Shown in pieces: positions 25,502 to 35,526 of a stretch of DNA of 64,000 nt (position 1 is the stretch's first letter; every line of letters starts with the position of its first letter). The translations under genes and the position numbers were made by a program. Origin of the DNA: Cylindrospermopsis curvispora GIHE-G1 (GTDB lineage: Bacteria > Cyanobacteriota > Cyanobacteriia > Cyanobacteriales > Nostocaceae); NCBI RefSeq assembly GCF_014489415.1, contig NZ_CP060822.1:434001-498000 (forward strand). The letters are read 5' to 3'. The notes under the pieces are model-generated. The model saw only the letters and a list, made by a program, of their open reading frames with translations. It was not told where the DNA came from and did no database searches.

Positions 25502-28500
25502 TTAACCAAAGGAGAAGACCGTGTCATTGAAGTCGTAATCATTGACCCCTACACCAGCAGGTAAATCTTCGAATCCAAAGATATTGTTGCCAAAGCTCTT
25601 GATGTGAGCTGCACCGTCTGGGTTAGCTGCACCAAAGCTAAAGTAAGCAACTGGGAAAGAGGTATAGTTTTCAGCGGTGGCTCGACTATTATCAGCATTG
25701 AGTTGGAAGAAGGTGTTAATAGCATCCTGCATACTACCGAACAAGTTACCACCATTGGCAATGACGAAGGGAGCGTAAAATTTATCCCCGCCCACAACCA
25801 CATTTCCAGTTATGCCATTTCCCGAACCCCCAGCTCGTACTGCAAAACTAGATACTGCTCTGTTTAAAGCAGCCCTAGCATAGCCAGGTTGTCCTGGAGC
25901 GATGCCATTAACTGCGCCTGTAGCATTATCTATTTCATAAAGACCAAATAGGTTATTAAAGGCTGCATCAGTGCTAACTAAAGTTCTTTGCAGAATATCC
26001 CTTGCTTGAGTTGGATTGTAGCCAGCACGGAAATTGAAGGACACATTATTAACAATACCAGATAGGGAACCAGCTTCTGAAGGAATTAAGGGGTCACCAG
26101 GTTGGACATCTGTTATTACGCCCGAATTTACTACAACTTTTGTTCCCGTCACATTAACCTTGACGTTTGCGGTTGCTGTTAAATTTCCTTGGTCAGAGAT
26201 AGTATAGCTAAAAACATCATCTCCTGTGTATGCAGCATCTAAGAGGGTGTATTTTAGCTGATCACCAATGATTTCAACCTTGCCCTGTTTACCATCGGTT
26301 ACGCCAATAATTTTCAGTTTATCACCGCTATCAGGATCAGTATCGTTCTTCAAAGGTTCAATGGATCCGCTAGTATCTCCAACAATGGCTAAAAAGTCAC
26401 CAATAGCAGCGGGTGCTTCATTGACATCTTCAACCTTGATATCGATATCTTGGGTTACGGGAGGGGTGTTACCATCTCCGACTGTAACTTGTACTTGATA
26501 AATATTATTCTTGCCCGCATCCTCGGGTTTTTCAAAGTCTGGTGCTTTATTAAACGTCAAGTTACCTTGGGAATCAATGGACAGCAATTTAGCATCAACT
26601 CCTGCTAGGGCAAAGGTAATAACGTCTTCCGGTTCCGGATTTTGAACACTGATTCTACCAACTAATTTACTATTTTCACGAACAGGGAAGGAGACAGCAG
26701 AGAAAACAGGTGGTTCATTAACATCCTTAACACCAATAGTCAGCTGTTTCTCAAAGAACAGTCCACCTTGGTCGGTGCTGCGAACTCTAATGTTATAAGT
26801 ATTCTTGGTTTCAAAGTCAAAGGCAGCAGCAGTTTTTAGTTGACCACCATCTATGGTAAAGGAACTATTATCGATAGAACCTGTTCCCGTAACTAGGCTA
26901 TAGGTAAAGGTGTTGCCAGCATCCGGGTCTGTGGTAGACAAGTTACCCACCACTGTGCCAATTGCTTGATTTTCTGCAATGGTAGTAGCTGATAGGGTCA
27001 GGTCTGTGGGTGCTTCGTTAATGTTGGTGACATTAATGGTTAACTGTTTCTCAAAGAACTGTCCACCTTGGTCGGTGCTACGAACTCTAATGCTGTAGCT
27101 GTTCTTGTTTTCAAAGTCAAAGGCAGCAGCAGTTTTTAGTTGACCACCATCTATGGTGAAGAAACTGTTATCGGTAGGACCTGCTCCTGTAACTAGGCTA
27201 TAGGTAAAGGTGTTGCCAGCATCCGGGTCTGTGGTAGACAAGTTACCCACCAATGTGCCAATTGCTTGATTTTCTGCAATGGTAGTAGCTGATAGGGTCA
27301 GGTCTGTGGGTGCTTCGTTAATGTTAGTAACATTGATAATCAAGTCCTGGTTAACAGTATTTTTACCATCCGTAACCCCGATTCGTAGGTTGTAAACGTT
27401 ATTAATTCCCCCATCTCCTGGTGCTTCAAAATTAGGAGCAGCAACAAAGCTCAAGTTCCCTGTATTGGCATTGATGGTGAATAAACTTTGGTCTGTTCCC
27501 CCACTAATGCTGTAGGTAAGAGGATCACCATCCGCATCGGTAGCAGTAATATTTCCTACTGTGGTACTGTTTTCTGCCACGGAGAAGTTGGAGCTGCTAG
27601 TTATCACCGGTGGATTGCCAATTTCTACCACATCAGTGACATTAACGGTAACTGTCTGGGTAGCGTTTAAACCCCTAACATCGGTGGCGGTTACCGTTAC
27701 ACTGTAAGCATTGGTCCCCGCTGCACTACCTTTCGCCTCAAAATCAGGGGGAGTTTTAAAGCTAAGGGCGCGAGTAATGGTATTAAAATTAAACTTGGTT
27801 GCGTCTGCTCCCGATAGGGTGTAGTTAAGAATATCCCCCCCATCTGGGTCGGTAGCAGGATCGATGGTTCCTACAGTAGTGCCATTCTCCGCTACAGGGA
27901 AAGTGGCGGTAGTATTGGTAAAGCTGGGCGCTTCATTAACGTTGGTGACATTAATGGTTAACTGTTTCTCAAAAGACAGTCCACCTTGGTCTGCGGTACG
28001 AACTCTAATGCTGTAGCTGTTCTTGGTTTCAAAGTCAAAGGCAGCAGCAGTTTTTAGTTGACCACCATCTATGGTGAAGAAACTGTTATCGGTAGCACCT
28101 GCTCCTGTAACTAGGCTATAGGTAAAGGAGTTGCCAGCATCCGGGTCTGTGGTAGAGAAGTTACCCACCACTGTGCCAATTGCTTGGTTTTCCGCAATGG
28201 TAGTAGCTGATAGGGTCAGGTCTGTGGGTGCTTCATTGACATTAGTTACTGTGATTGCTACTGCTTGGGATGTGCTTAAACTGCCATCACTAGCACTAAC
28301 GGTAATGTCATAAATATTGTTGCCACCACCATCACCGGGAACTTCAAAGTTGGGTGCGGTTTTGAAGGTAACTGCTCCTGTACTGCTGTTTATATTAAAC
28401 AGTGGGGCGTCAGTTCCCAATAGGCTATAAGTAAGGGTGGCTCCAGCATCTGGGTCTGTGGCTAGAACGGTGTAAGCAGTACCTGTTCCATTTTCTGCAA

Positions 28501-31500
28501 AGCTGGCTGTAGCTGAACTGGTAATGGTGGGTGCTTCATTGACATTAGTTACTGTGATTGCTACTGCTTGGGATGCACTTAAACTGCCATCACTAGCACT
28601 AACGGTAATGTCATAAATATTGTTGCCACCACCATCACCGGGAACTTCAAAGTTGGGTGCGGTTTTGAAGGTAACTGCTCCCGTGGTGCTGTTTATATTA
28701 AACCGTGCTGCGTCAGTTCCCAATAGGCTATAAGTAAGGGTGGTTCCAGCATCTGGGTCTGTGGCTAGAACGGTGTAAGCAGTACCTGTTCCATTTTCTG
28801 CAAAGTTGGTTGTAGCTGGACTGGTAATGGTGGGTGCTTGATTGACACTAAGACCGGCTAATCCGGGGTCAACTATGATGCCATTAGCTAAACCGTCCCG
28901 ATCCCACTTATCGCCATCTGTGAGGGTGAGGGTGAGGACAACCTGCTCACCTGTCTGCCACAAGTTATCGTTGTTTCCACCCTCGACCCTAAATGCATAG
29001 AGATCGTTGCCGTTGTTATCTGTAAACGCTTTAAACTGGTTGTCTGTGCTATCTAGTTTATAGTAAGTCCATCGGGTTAGGGGAGTGTCGTTAGCTGCTA
29101 AGCGAGATGCTACGTTTGCTGGCAGATAGAATTGAGTTGTGACAGTTGCACCAGGTCGAACTCCGGACACTGTCATTGCTAGGGGATCGGCAACTGGTGT
29201 AAAGCTGGATCTAGGGGGAGCAGAAATAGGGGTGCTGCTGCCATCTGATCCGGGAATGGTATAAGTGCCGTCTTGGCCGGTTTCAAACTGTTCAACACCC
29301 TGGATGGTACCTGTGGAAGTGTTAAGACCAGCTCCTGTTCCTTTGTCGGCAGTATCAGCACCGGCATTGAATTCGTCGGCGGTACCATAGGTGAAGACCA
29401 GGGCATTGGGTTGGCTGGTATCTACTCCCTGGAACTCCACACCCAATGCCTGAAGGTTACGCAGCACGTCAGCAGTTAGTCCCCCGGGCTGGGAGGCATC
29501 AATAACGGTAGGAGCGGTGCGATCAGCTAGTACCCCTTGAGAAATGAACAGGGTGCGAGATGTTTTACCTATGCCAATCTGGTTTCCTTCAGTGCGGGTG
29601 AATCGGGCGGTGACTTGGTTGTCCTCATTGCCCACTAACCAGGTAAGATCTGCTGCAGTGAGGGTGTAACTCCAGGCAACCGGACTGGTGGTACTAGTAC
29701 TAGCATCACTTATCCTATTTCCATCCGTATCAACCGCAAGTCTTGCTACTCGGGTCTGTCCCCCAAATGTAAGGGTGACAGAGGTGTTAGGGCTGGTGAC
29801 TGTACCAGTGAGGGTGAGTCCTCCAGCTAGGCTGCTAGTATCGTTGTTCACAGGAAACTCTTCCACTGAGGCAATGTCATCCCCGTTGGATGTCATGGCA
29901 TCAAAGCTACCACTGGCTACCGGTGGTGGCGCAGTTTGGATGACACTAGTTGCTGCAGAGTAGATGGTGCTGGTGAAACCCTGGAGGTCGGTGTAGGTGA
30001 TTTGCACTCGCAGGTTTTGGTTCAGATCTTCATCTGTGACGACATAAATGGCTTTGTCACCATCTTTTAAGATGTTATTCCAACTACTATCGTTGTTAGA
30101 GCGTTGCCATTGGTAAATCACATTGGTACTGTTGGGATCTAGCCCATCCAGGTCTCCGACCACGGAACCAGTTTTTAAGGTTGCCCCAAGCACAAAGCTG
30201 GGCTGGCTACTCTCAGGAGCAATGGTGATGGGACTGACAGTTCCTACTCCGTTGTCCACGGTCTGGATAAACAAGGCTGGGGTGGGAGTACCATTGAGCA
30301 GCAGACGCACCTGACGACCACCTAGGTCGTTTTTAGTCTGGAGAGAGGCCCTGGTTTCTCCGGCTAAATCTTGCCAACCCGTGCTGGAGCTGAACACTTG
30401 CCACTGCGATGTGGCAGGCTGGGCGGAAAACCATGTAATTACAACTCCCTCGCGGGCATTACGAATTACATTGGTGGTGGGACTTGATGTGATGGTTTCA
30501 GAGAATCCCTGCTGGTCAGTGTAGCGGGCAACAACACGCAGTGGGCTACCGGATACTGTGTCGGCAATTGTGTAGGTCGCACCTGTGGCAATATCAGACC
30601 ATTCACCAACTGTTCCACGAACTGAAGTGGTGGCTGGATTTTGCCGCTGCCAGGTGTAGGTTACGCCACTGGGGGGAATACCGTCAGCATCAACTAGGGT
30701 GCTGGCGGCTGTGAGAACTTGACCAACTACTAGGAATCCATTAATACCAATGCTACCTGTGGGCAGATCATTGACGGGTCTAACTTGACCAGGTATGTTA
30801 TTAAGACTGCCCACTGGGGTAGGGACTATTTCTGTGGTGCCGCGCAAATCCGTATAGGTGGTGACCAGGCGCAGACGCTGACCCGACTGGGCATCACCTG
30901 GGGTGAAGGAGCGACCGGTGGCGTTGGTGATGTTATTCCAGTTGTTACTGTCAGTGGACTGTTGCCATTGGAAACTGAAGGGGGTGGTGGCGTCAATTCC
31001 ATCAGCATCGCTAATGCCACTAACATTTACTGTTAGGGTGCTGTCTTCCTGGGCTGCACCATTCACCAAACCACTAAAGGTGGGGATGCCTTCTGGCTGG
31101 TCATTGACATTAACCACTGGGGCAGTACCTTTGGAAAGGAGGGACGAGCTGAGACCAGTGGGGGTAACAGCTACGGTGATCACCTTGCCCACATGATCGT
31201 CACCTGGTGTGAATAGGTCACTGTTGGCACCAATGATAGCCACCCCATCCGCATACCACTGATAGGAGAATTGCACCCGTCGTATACCATTGAAAGTAAT
31301 CTGGGTTGTCCAGGGATCAGCCACTAAGGTGACGTTTTCTTGGGCAATCAGATTACCGCTGGCATCTACACCCTCCAGGGCATTAGTGGAAAGAATTGAC
31401 ACATCTCCAGTAAGGAGTTGGTCAGCGCTAATAACTGCTAAGGAGTTGGGGGATAAGACACGTTCTACAGTCCCACGTTGATCTGTGTAGGTGACCTGGA

Positions 31501-34500
31501 CAGTTAAGGTCTTGTTCAGGTCGTCGTCGATGGGGGTATAGGTGGCATTGGTGGCACCCGTAATGGAAACTCCGTTGGCAAACCACTGGTAACTAAAGGC
31601 TCGTACCGAATTAACCTCATCATCTGGATCAACTAAACTCCTGGTGTCAGCAGAAAGGGTTACTCCAATGGCTGGAGTCCCTCGAACTGTAACTGATCCG
31701 GTGGGCGCATCGTTAACATTCAGGATGGGGGTGGTGGCAGTGGAGGTGACGGTTTCTCGTGTGCCTAGACCATCTATGTAGTTTACTCGTACCCGCACCT
31801 GGCGACCAACCTGATTCTGGGTGAGGCGGTAGGTATTGCCAGTGGCATTGGGGATATTGTTCCAGGTAGTTCCATCGGTGGACTGCTGCCACTGGTAACT
31901 GAAGGTACCAAATCCATCCAAATCCGCTATGGAGCTAGGATCGGCTGTGAGCAACTCACCCTGGGTAAGAGTACCACTAATGGTGGGTTGACCAGTGGGC
32001 CCATCGGGTAGGTCAATGACTAACCCGGTTGCTGTGGAGAACAGGGTTTCTTGGGTTCCCCTACCATCGGTATAGGTTACCCTCACCCGTAGAGAACGAT
32101 TCACGTCTCTCTGACTGGGATTATAGGTGGCAGCATTAGCACCGGTGATGGCTTCCCAGGTAGTGTCGTTGAGCCGTTGCCACTGGTAATTGAAAGTACC
32201 AAGTCCATCAATGTCGCTGATGCCGTTGGTGTTGGCAGTGAGGGTCTGTCCCTGGTTCGGGACGGTGACCCCAATTGTAGGATCCCCCAGGGGCGCATCG
32301 TTGACGTTGAGGATGGGGTTAGTAGCAACCGAGGTGACGGTTTCCGAGAAACCTCCGTTGTCGGTAAAGGACATGGTAACCCGTAATCTTTGACTTACCA
32401 GGGTCTCTGTCAAGTTCAGCCTTGCAGTTGTGGCATTGGGGATATTACTCCAGGTAGTACCATCGGAGGACTGTTGCCACTGGAAGGTGTAGTTGGTAAT
32501 GTTGCCCTGGGAATCACGCTGAATCGCTGGTGCGCCATCTAAATCGGTGATAGAGTCAAGCTGAGCTGTTAGGGTTTGGTTCTGAACTATTGCCCCTGTT
32601 AGTATTAAGGCCAGGGCAGGGTCGTTCACATTCAGTACAGGCGGGGTGGCTGGGGAGCTGATTTCTTCGTTGGTCCCTCCACCATCGATGTAGCGAACCC
32701 GTACTGCGATCGCCTTGCCTACTTGAGGTTGACCTAGGGTCAGGCGATCGCCTGTGGCACCACTAATCACCTGGCCATCAGCTAACCATTCGTAGCTCAA
32801 GGCTCCTATACCATCACCATCTCGAATACCGCTAGTGTTGGCTACCACAATCTGGTTTTGACTGGGGGAACCAGTGAGGGGATTTCCGTTCAGGGTCAAG
32901 ACTACTGCCCCTTCCACCGGATTGAGGTTGCTATTACTGACCAGTGCAGTTGCACCCGATTCGCGAGTTTCTAAGGTGCGCTGGGTTTCTGGTCCTCCGG
33001 GATAGTCGCGATAGCTTACCCGCACCCGCACTCGGTTATTGACCTGGCTATCTCCTAGAGTTAGGTTACTACCAGTGCCACCAGATATATCACTCCAGGT
33101 ATTACCATCACTGGATTGTTGCCACTGGTAACTGAAGGTACTAGTGTCTATACCGTCGGCATCGCTTAACCCTTGAGTAGAAACACTGAGAACCTGTCCC
33201 TTAGCTGGTGTACCTATGATTTGGGGCGTGCCACTGGCAGGGTCATTGATGTTGGCAACCTGGGTCGTGGGGTTAGAAGTTAAGGTTTCCCTATTACCAT
33301 AACCATCAGTGAAGGAAACCAAATTACGGACTAACTTGCCAACCTGGTCTTGGCCCAGTCGCAGGCTGGTGCCAGTAGCACCACTGATGGCGGTCCAAAC
33401 AGAGTTATCACTGGATTGTTGCCATTGATAGCTGAAGCTACCTAACCCATCCAGATCGCCAATACCACCGGTGTTCACGGTTAGGGTCTGTCCCTGGGTG
33501 GGAGTGCCTGTAATTTGCTGACCACTCCAGGTAGGGGTATCGGGGCGATTCTGAATTAGGTTAGTGGGGTTGGAGATGACGCTTTCTAGGTTGCCCCCCT
33601 GGTCAGTAAAACTCACTTGCACCCGAATCACTTTGTTGATATCCGTGGCAGCTAACTGGTAGGTGGGGGTTGTAATACCCGTAATCTCCTGAAACAGACC
33701 GGGATTGCTGCTGCCATCCACCGATGCCCGGAACCACTGATAACTAAAACCACTTGCGGGCAACCCATCCACATCGCCAATACCACCGGTGTTCACGGTT
33801 AGGGTTTGGCCCTCTTCCAAAGTGCCAGTAATTCCTGGTTGCCCGGTGGCAGGGTCATTCACAGCAGTGAGATTGATGGTAAATGTGGCGGGAGAAGAAA
33901 CCCCATCTCCCTGGTCTAGGACCCGGAATTGGAAGGTAGCATAAGGCCCATTGGCATTAGCTGCGGGGCGGAATCGCAGGGCACCTTGGCTAATTTGTTC
34001 CCGTGTTACTTGCAGGGGATAGGTGACAGGGTTGCCATTTAGGAGCAAACTGCCAGCTGTGGGGGGGGCGACAATCTGCACTGCTTTGAGTGAGTCCCCA
34101 CTGTCCACATCTGTGAAGGCAAAATCCGAGAGTTGGAGGGTGATATCCGTGTCTTCTTGTCCAGTGCGACTGGTTGATGCGGTTGTGGGCGCATCGTTCA
34201 CATTTTGCACCACCAATTTAAAGTTATAGCTCCCCAGCAGGTTGTTGCCGCTATCCAGTTCATTGAGGCGTAACTGCACCGCTTCTGCAAAGTTGGTAGG
34301 TGGTGTACCACTGACTTGCCTGGTGCTAGGATTGAAAGATATCCAATCAGGACGGGGCGTGCTATCTAGGGATAATAGCTGATAACTTACCGCTCCAGAA
34401 CTGCCTACCACCGGCAAAATGAAAGAGTTAATTGAACTCTCTTCCTGAGTTATTTGGTCGTTGAGGGACTCCCGCAGGTCTCGGATATTGATGGTGAAGG

Positions 34501-34831
34501 CTTGATCTCGGGATAGCCCTCCTTGATCTGTAGTGCGAACATTAATGCGGTAGTTGGATTTGGTTTCAAAGTCTGGTGAAACAGATAATCTTAACTGTTC
34601 ACCAACAATGACAAAGCTACTATTGTCTACATCTACCCCACCTGTTCCTGAGACTAGGGTGTAGGTGAAGCTTTGGGGACTGGCATCCGGATCCGTGCTG
34701 GAAAGAAGACCGACTAGGGTTCCCACCCCTAATAACTTCCAGTCTTCATGGGTTTGATGAAGAATACTATCAACGGCATTAGCCAAATAATCTTGACCAT
34801 TATAAACTGGTATAATAATAGATATTGTCAT
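25502..34831 (-). CDS. Giant cadherin/Ig-like repeat protein with GT2-derived N-terminus
   Basis: 3109 residues. Residues 1-33 (MTISIIIPVYNGQDYLANAV..HQTHEDW) are a glycosyltransferase 2 start; from GVGTLVGLLSSTDPD on it is a repeat protein. About 34-330: cadherin-like and putative-Ig domains. About 330-1635: some 15 to 20 repeats with the SYQWQQSSDG../GDLDGLG../VRVSYTDG pattern. About 1875-1990: a choice-of-anchor-U-like region (TVTTQFYLPANV, GDKWDRDGLANG). About 1994-2820: cadherin repeats (NVNEAPT, TDPDAGNSFTYSLV). About 2900-3109: a DUF4114-type end (FGFEDLPAGVGVNDYDFNDT). Such proteins are secreted adhesins or surface proteins. No signal peptide is visible, because the true N-terminus has been replaced. 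Confidence 0.85.
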   Translation of the reverse strand: MTISIIIPVYNGQDYLANAVDSILHQTHEDWKLLGVGTLVGLLSSTDPDASPQSFTYTLVSGTGGVDVDNSSFVIVGEQLRLSVSPDFETKSNYRINVRTTDQGGLSRDQAFTINIRDLRESLNDQITQEESSINSFILPVVGSSGAVSYQLLSLDSTPRPDWISFNPSTRQVSGTPPTNFAEAVQLRLNELDSGNNLLGSYNFKLVVQNVNDAPTTASTSRTGQEDTDITLQLSDFAFTDVDSGDSLKAVQIVAPPTAGSLLLNGNPVTYPLQVTREQISQGALRFRPAANANGPYATFQFRVLDQGDGVSSPATFTINLTAVNDPATGQPGITGTLEEGQTLTVNTGGIGDVDGLPASGFSYQWFRASVDGSSNPGLFQEITGITTPTYQLAATDINKVIRVQVSFTDQGGNLESVISNPTNLIQNRPDTPTWSGQQITGTPTQGQTLTVNTGGIGDLDGLGSFSYQWQQSSDNSVWTAISGATGTSLRLGQDQVGKLVRNLVSFTDGYGNRETLTSNPTTQVANINDPASGTPQIIGTPAKGQVLSVSTQGLSDADGIDTSTFSYQWQQSSDGNTWSDISGGTGSNLTLGDSQVNNRVRVRVSYRDYPGGPETQRTLETRESGATALVSNSNLNPVEGAVVLTLNGNPLTGSPSQNQIVVANTSGIRDGDGIGALSYEWLADGQVISGATGDRLTLGQPQVGKAIAVRVRYIDGGGTNEEISSPATPPVLNVNDPALALILTGAIVQNQTLTAQLDSITDLDGAPAIQRDSQGNITNYTFQWQQSSDGTTWSNIPNATTARLNLTETLVSQRLRVTMSFTDNGGFSETVTSVATNPILNVNDAPLGDPTIGVTVPNQGQTLTANTNGISDIDGLGTFNYQWQRLNDTTWEAITGANAATYNPSQRDVNRSLRVRVTYTDGRGTQETLFSTATGLVIDLPDGPTGQPTISGTLTQGELLTADPSSIADLDGFGTFSYQWQQSTDGTTWNNIPNATGNTYRLTQNQVGRQVRVRVNYIDGLGTRETVTSTATTPILNVNDAPTGSVTVRGTPAIGVTLSADTRSLVDPDDEVNSVRAFSYQWFANGVSITGATNATYTPIDDDLNKTLTVQVTYTDQRGTVERVLSPNSLAVISADQLLTGDVSILSTNALEGVDASGNLIAQENVTLVADPWTTQITFNGIRRVQFSYQWYADGVAIIGANSDLFTPGDDHVGKVITVAVTPTGLSSSLLSKGTAPVVNVNDQPEGIPTFSGLVNGAAQEDSTLTVNVSGISDADGIDATTPFSFQWQQSTDSNNWNNITNATGRSFTPGDAQSGQRLRLVTTYTDLRGTTEIVPTPVGSLNNIPGQVRPVNDLPTGSIGINGFLVVGQVLTAASTLVDADGIPPSGVTYTWQRQNPATTSVRGTVGEWSDIATGATYTIADTVSGSPLRVVARYTDQQGFSETITSSPTTNVIRNAREGVVITWFSAQPATSQWQVFSSSTGWQDLAGETRASLQTKNDLGGRQVRLLLNGTPTPALFIQTVDNGVGTVSPITIAPESSQPSFVLGATLKTGSVVGDLDGLDPNSTNVIYQWQRSNNDSSWNNILKDGDKAIYVVTDEDLNQNLRVQITYTDLQGFTSTIYSAATSVIQTAPPPVASGSFDAMTSNGDDIASVEEFPVNNDTSSLAGGLTLTGTVTSPNTSVTLTFGGQTRVARLAVDTDGNRISDASTSTTSPVAWSYTLTAADLTWLVGNEDNQVTARFTRTEGNQIGIGKTSRTLFISQGVLADRTAPTVIDASQPGGLTADVLRNLQALGVEFQGVDTSQPNALVFTYGTADEFNAGADTADKGTGAGLNTSTGTIQGVEQFETGQDGTYTIPGSDGSSTPISAPPRSSFTPVADPLAMTVSGVRPGATVTTQFYLPANVASRLAANDTPLTRWTYYKLDSTDNQFKAFTDNNGNDLYAFRVEGGNNDNLWQTGEQVVLTLTLTDGDKWDRDGLANGIIVDPGLAGLSVNQAPTITSPATTNFAENGTGTAYTVLATDPDAGTTLTYSLLGTDAARFNINSTTGAVTFKTAPNFEVPGDGGGNNIYDITVSASDGSLSASQAVAITVTNVNEAPTITSSATASFAENGTGTAYTVLATDPDAGATLTYSLLGTDAPLFNINSSTGAVTFKTAPNFEVPGDGGGNNIYDITVSASDGSLSTSQAVAITVTNVNEAPTDLTLSATTIAENQAIGTVVGNFSTTDPDAGNSFTYSLVTGAGATDNSFFTIDGGQLKTAAAFDFETKNSYSIRVRTADQGGLSFEKQLTINVTNVNEAPSFTNTTATFPVAENGTTVGTIDPATDPDGGDILNYTLSGADATKFNFNTITRALSFKTPPDFEAKGSAAGTNAYSVTVTATDVRGLNATQTVTVNVTDVVEIGNPPVITSSSNFSVAENSTTVGNITATDADGDPLTYSISGGTDQSLFTINANTGNLSFVAAPNFEAPGDGGINNVYNLRIGVTDGKNTVNQDLIINVTNINEAPTDLTLSATTIAENQAIGTLVGNLSTTDPDAGNTFTYSLVTGAGPTDNSFFTIDGGQLKTAAAFDFENKNSYSIRVRSTDQGGQFFEKQLTINVTNINEAPTDLTLSATTIAENQAIGTVVGNLSTTDPDAGNTFTYSLVTGTGSIDNSSFTIDGGQLKTAAAFDFETKNTYNIRVRSTDQGGLFFEKQLTIGVKDVNEPPVFSAVSFPVRENSKLVGRISVQNPEPEDVITFALAGVDAKLLSIDSQGNLTFNKAPDFEKPEDAGKNNIYQVQVTVGDGNTPPVTQDIDIKVEDVNEAPAAIGDFLAIVGDTSGSIEPLKNDTDPDSGDKLKIIGVTDGKQGKVEIIGDQLKYTLLDAAYTGDDVFSYTISDQGNLTATANVKVNVTGTKVVVNSGVITDVQPGDPLIPSEAGSLSGIVNNVSFNFRAGYNPTQARDILQRTLVSTDAAFNNLFGLYEIDNATGAVNGIAPGQPGYARAALNRAVSSFAVRAGGSGNGITGNVVVGGDKFYAPFVIANGGNLFGSMQDAINTFFQLNADNSRATAENYTSFPVAYFSFGAANPDGAAHIKSFGNNIFGFEDLPAGVGVNDYDFNDTVFSFG

Positions 34832-34843
34832 AAGTTTAATAAA

Positions 34844-35521
34844 TCAAGTGGGAGAAACTTCTATTAACCACACTATTGTAAACAGTTCAGGCATAATTTT
34901 AATCATCAAGTTTCTTAATTTAACTAAGGTATCTTGTTTTAGCACTTTAGATAAATACTGTTCAAAAGGAATCATGCCTTCTGTCGGAATTAATTGAACT
35001 ACTTGATAACCCGATTTCTCAAGCAAATCTTTCCAAGTATCAGCCGTGTAAAAATGTAGGTGTGTTCTGTCCATAATTCCACTCTCGGAATAATTCCACC
35101 TTCCTAGCAAAAGATTTTTACGAACTGCCCAATAACCCACATTCGGTCCTGTTATAATAACCTTTCCATCAGGTTTGAGCAAAGATTTTAAAGACAAAAG
35201 AATTTTCTCTGGATAAACAAAGTGTTCAACAACGTCCATAAGAAGAATAACATCAAACTTTTGGTCTATATTTTTTTGAATATCTATATTTTCAATATTG
35301 CAACATAAAACTTTACATCCTTTTTCTACGGCAACTCTTGAGGCACTTTCATCAATTTCTATGCCGAGAACATCATGACCATTTTGCATAAGGAATTGAG
35401 TAAAGTATCCAGTATGACATCCGATTTCTAAAATAAAACTTTGAGGTGGTAATCGGTTAGCAACTTCAGCATATTTACCAACTATTCCTAAAGAAAAATC
35501 TCTGTTGTAGTTTTGTGCCAT
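34844..35521 (-). CDS. Class I SAM-dependent methyltransferase
   Basis: 225 residues: FILEIGCHTGYFTQFL (SAM motif I), VLGIEIDESAS (motif II), FDVILLMDVVEHFVYPEKIL and LLKPDGKVIITGPNVGYW. It is like methyltransferases of glycan clusters whose products O-methylate sugars. It lies 12 bp upstream of the giant ORF, whose first codons derive from a GT2, so originally it preceded a glycosyltransferase. Six bases separate it from the GT4 gene upstream. Confidence 0.85.
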   Translation of the reverse strand: MAQNYNRDFSLGIVGKYAEVANRLPPQSFILEIGCHTGYFTQFLMQNGHDVLGIEIDESASRVAVEKGCKVLCCNIENIDIQKNIDQKFDVILLMDVVEHFVYPEKILLSLKSLLKPDGKVIITGPNVGYWAVRKNLLLGRWNYSESGIMDRTHLHFYTADTWKDLLEKSGYQVVQLIPTEGMIPFEQYLSKVLKQDTLVKLRNLMIKIMPELFTIVWLIEVSPT

Positions 35522-35526
35522 TTGAG

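Noticed and set aside
25502-34831. The giant ORF as a polyketide or peptide synthetase
   Set aside because: Translation shows only cadherin/Ig-type repeats (NVNEAPT, TDPDAG, SYQW); no carrier, adenylation or ketosynthase motif.
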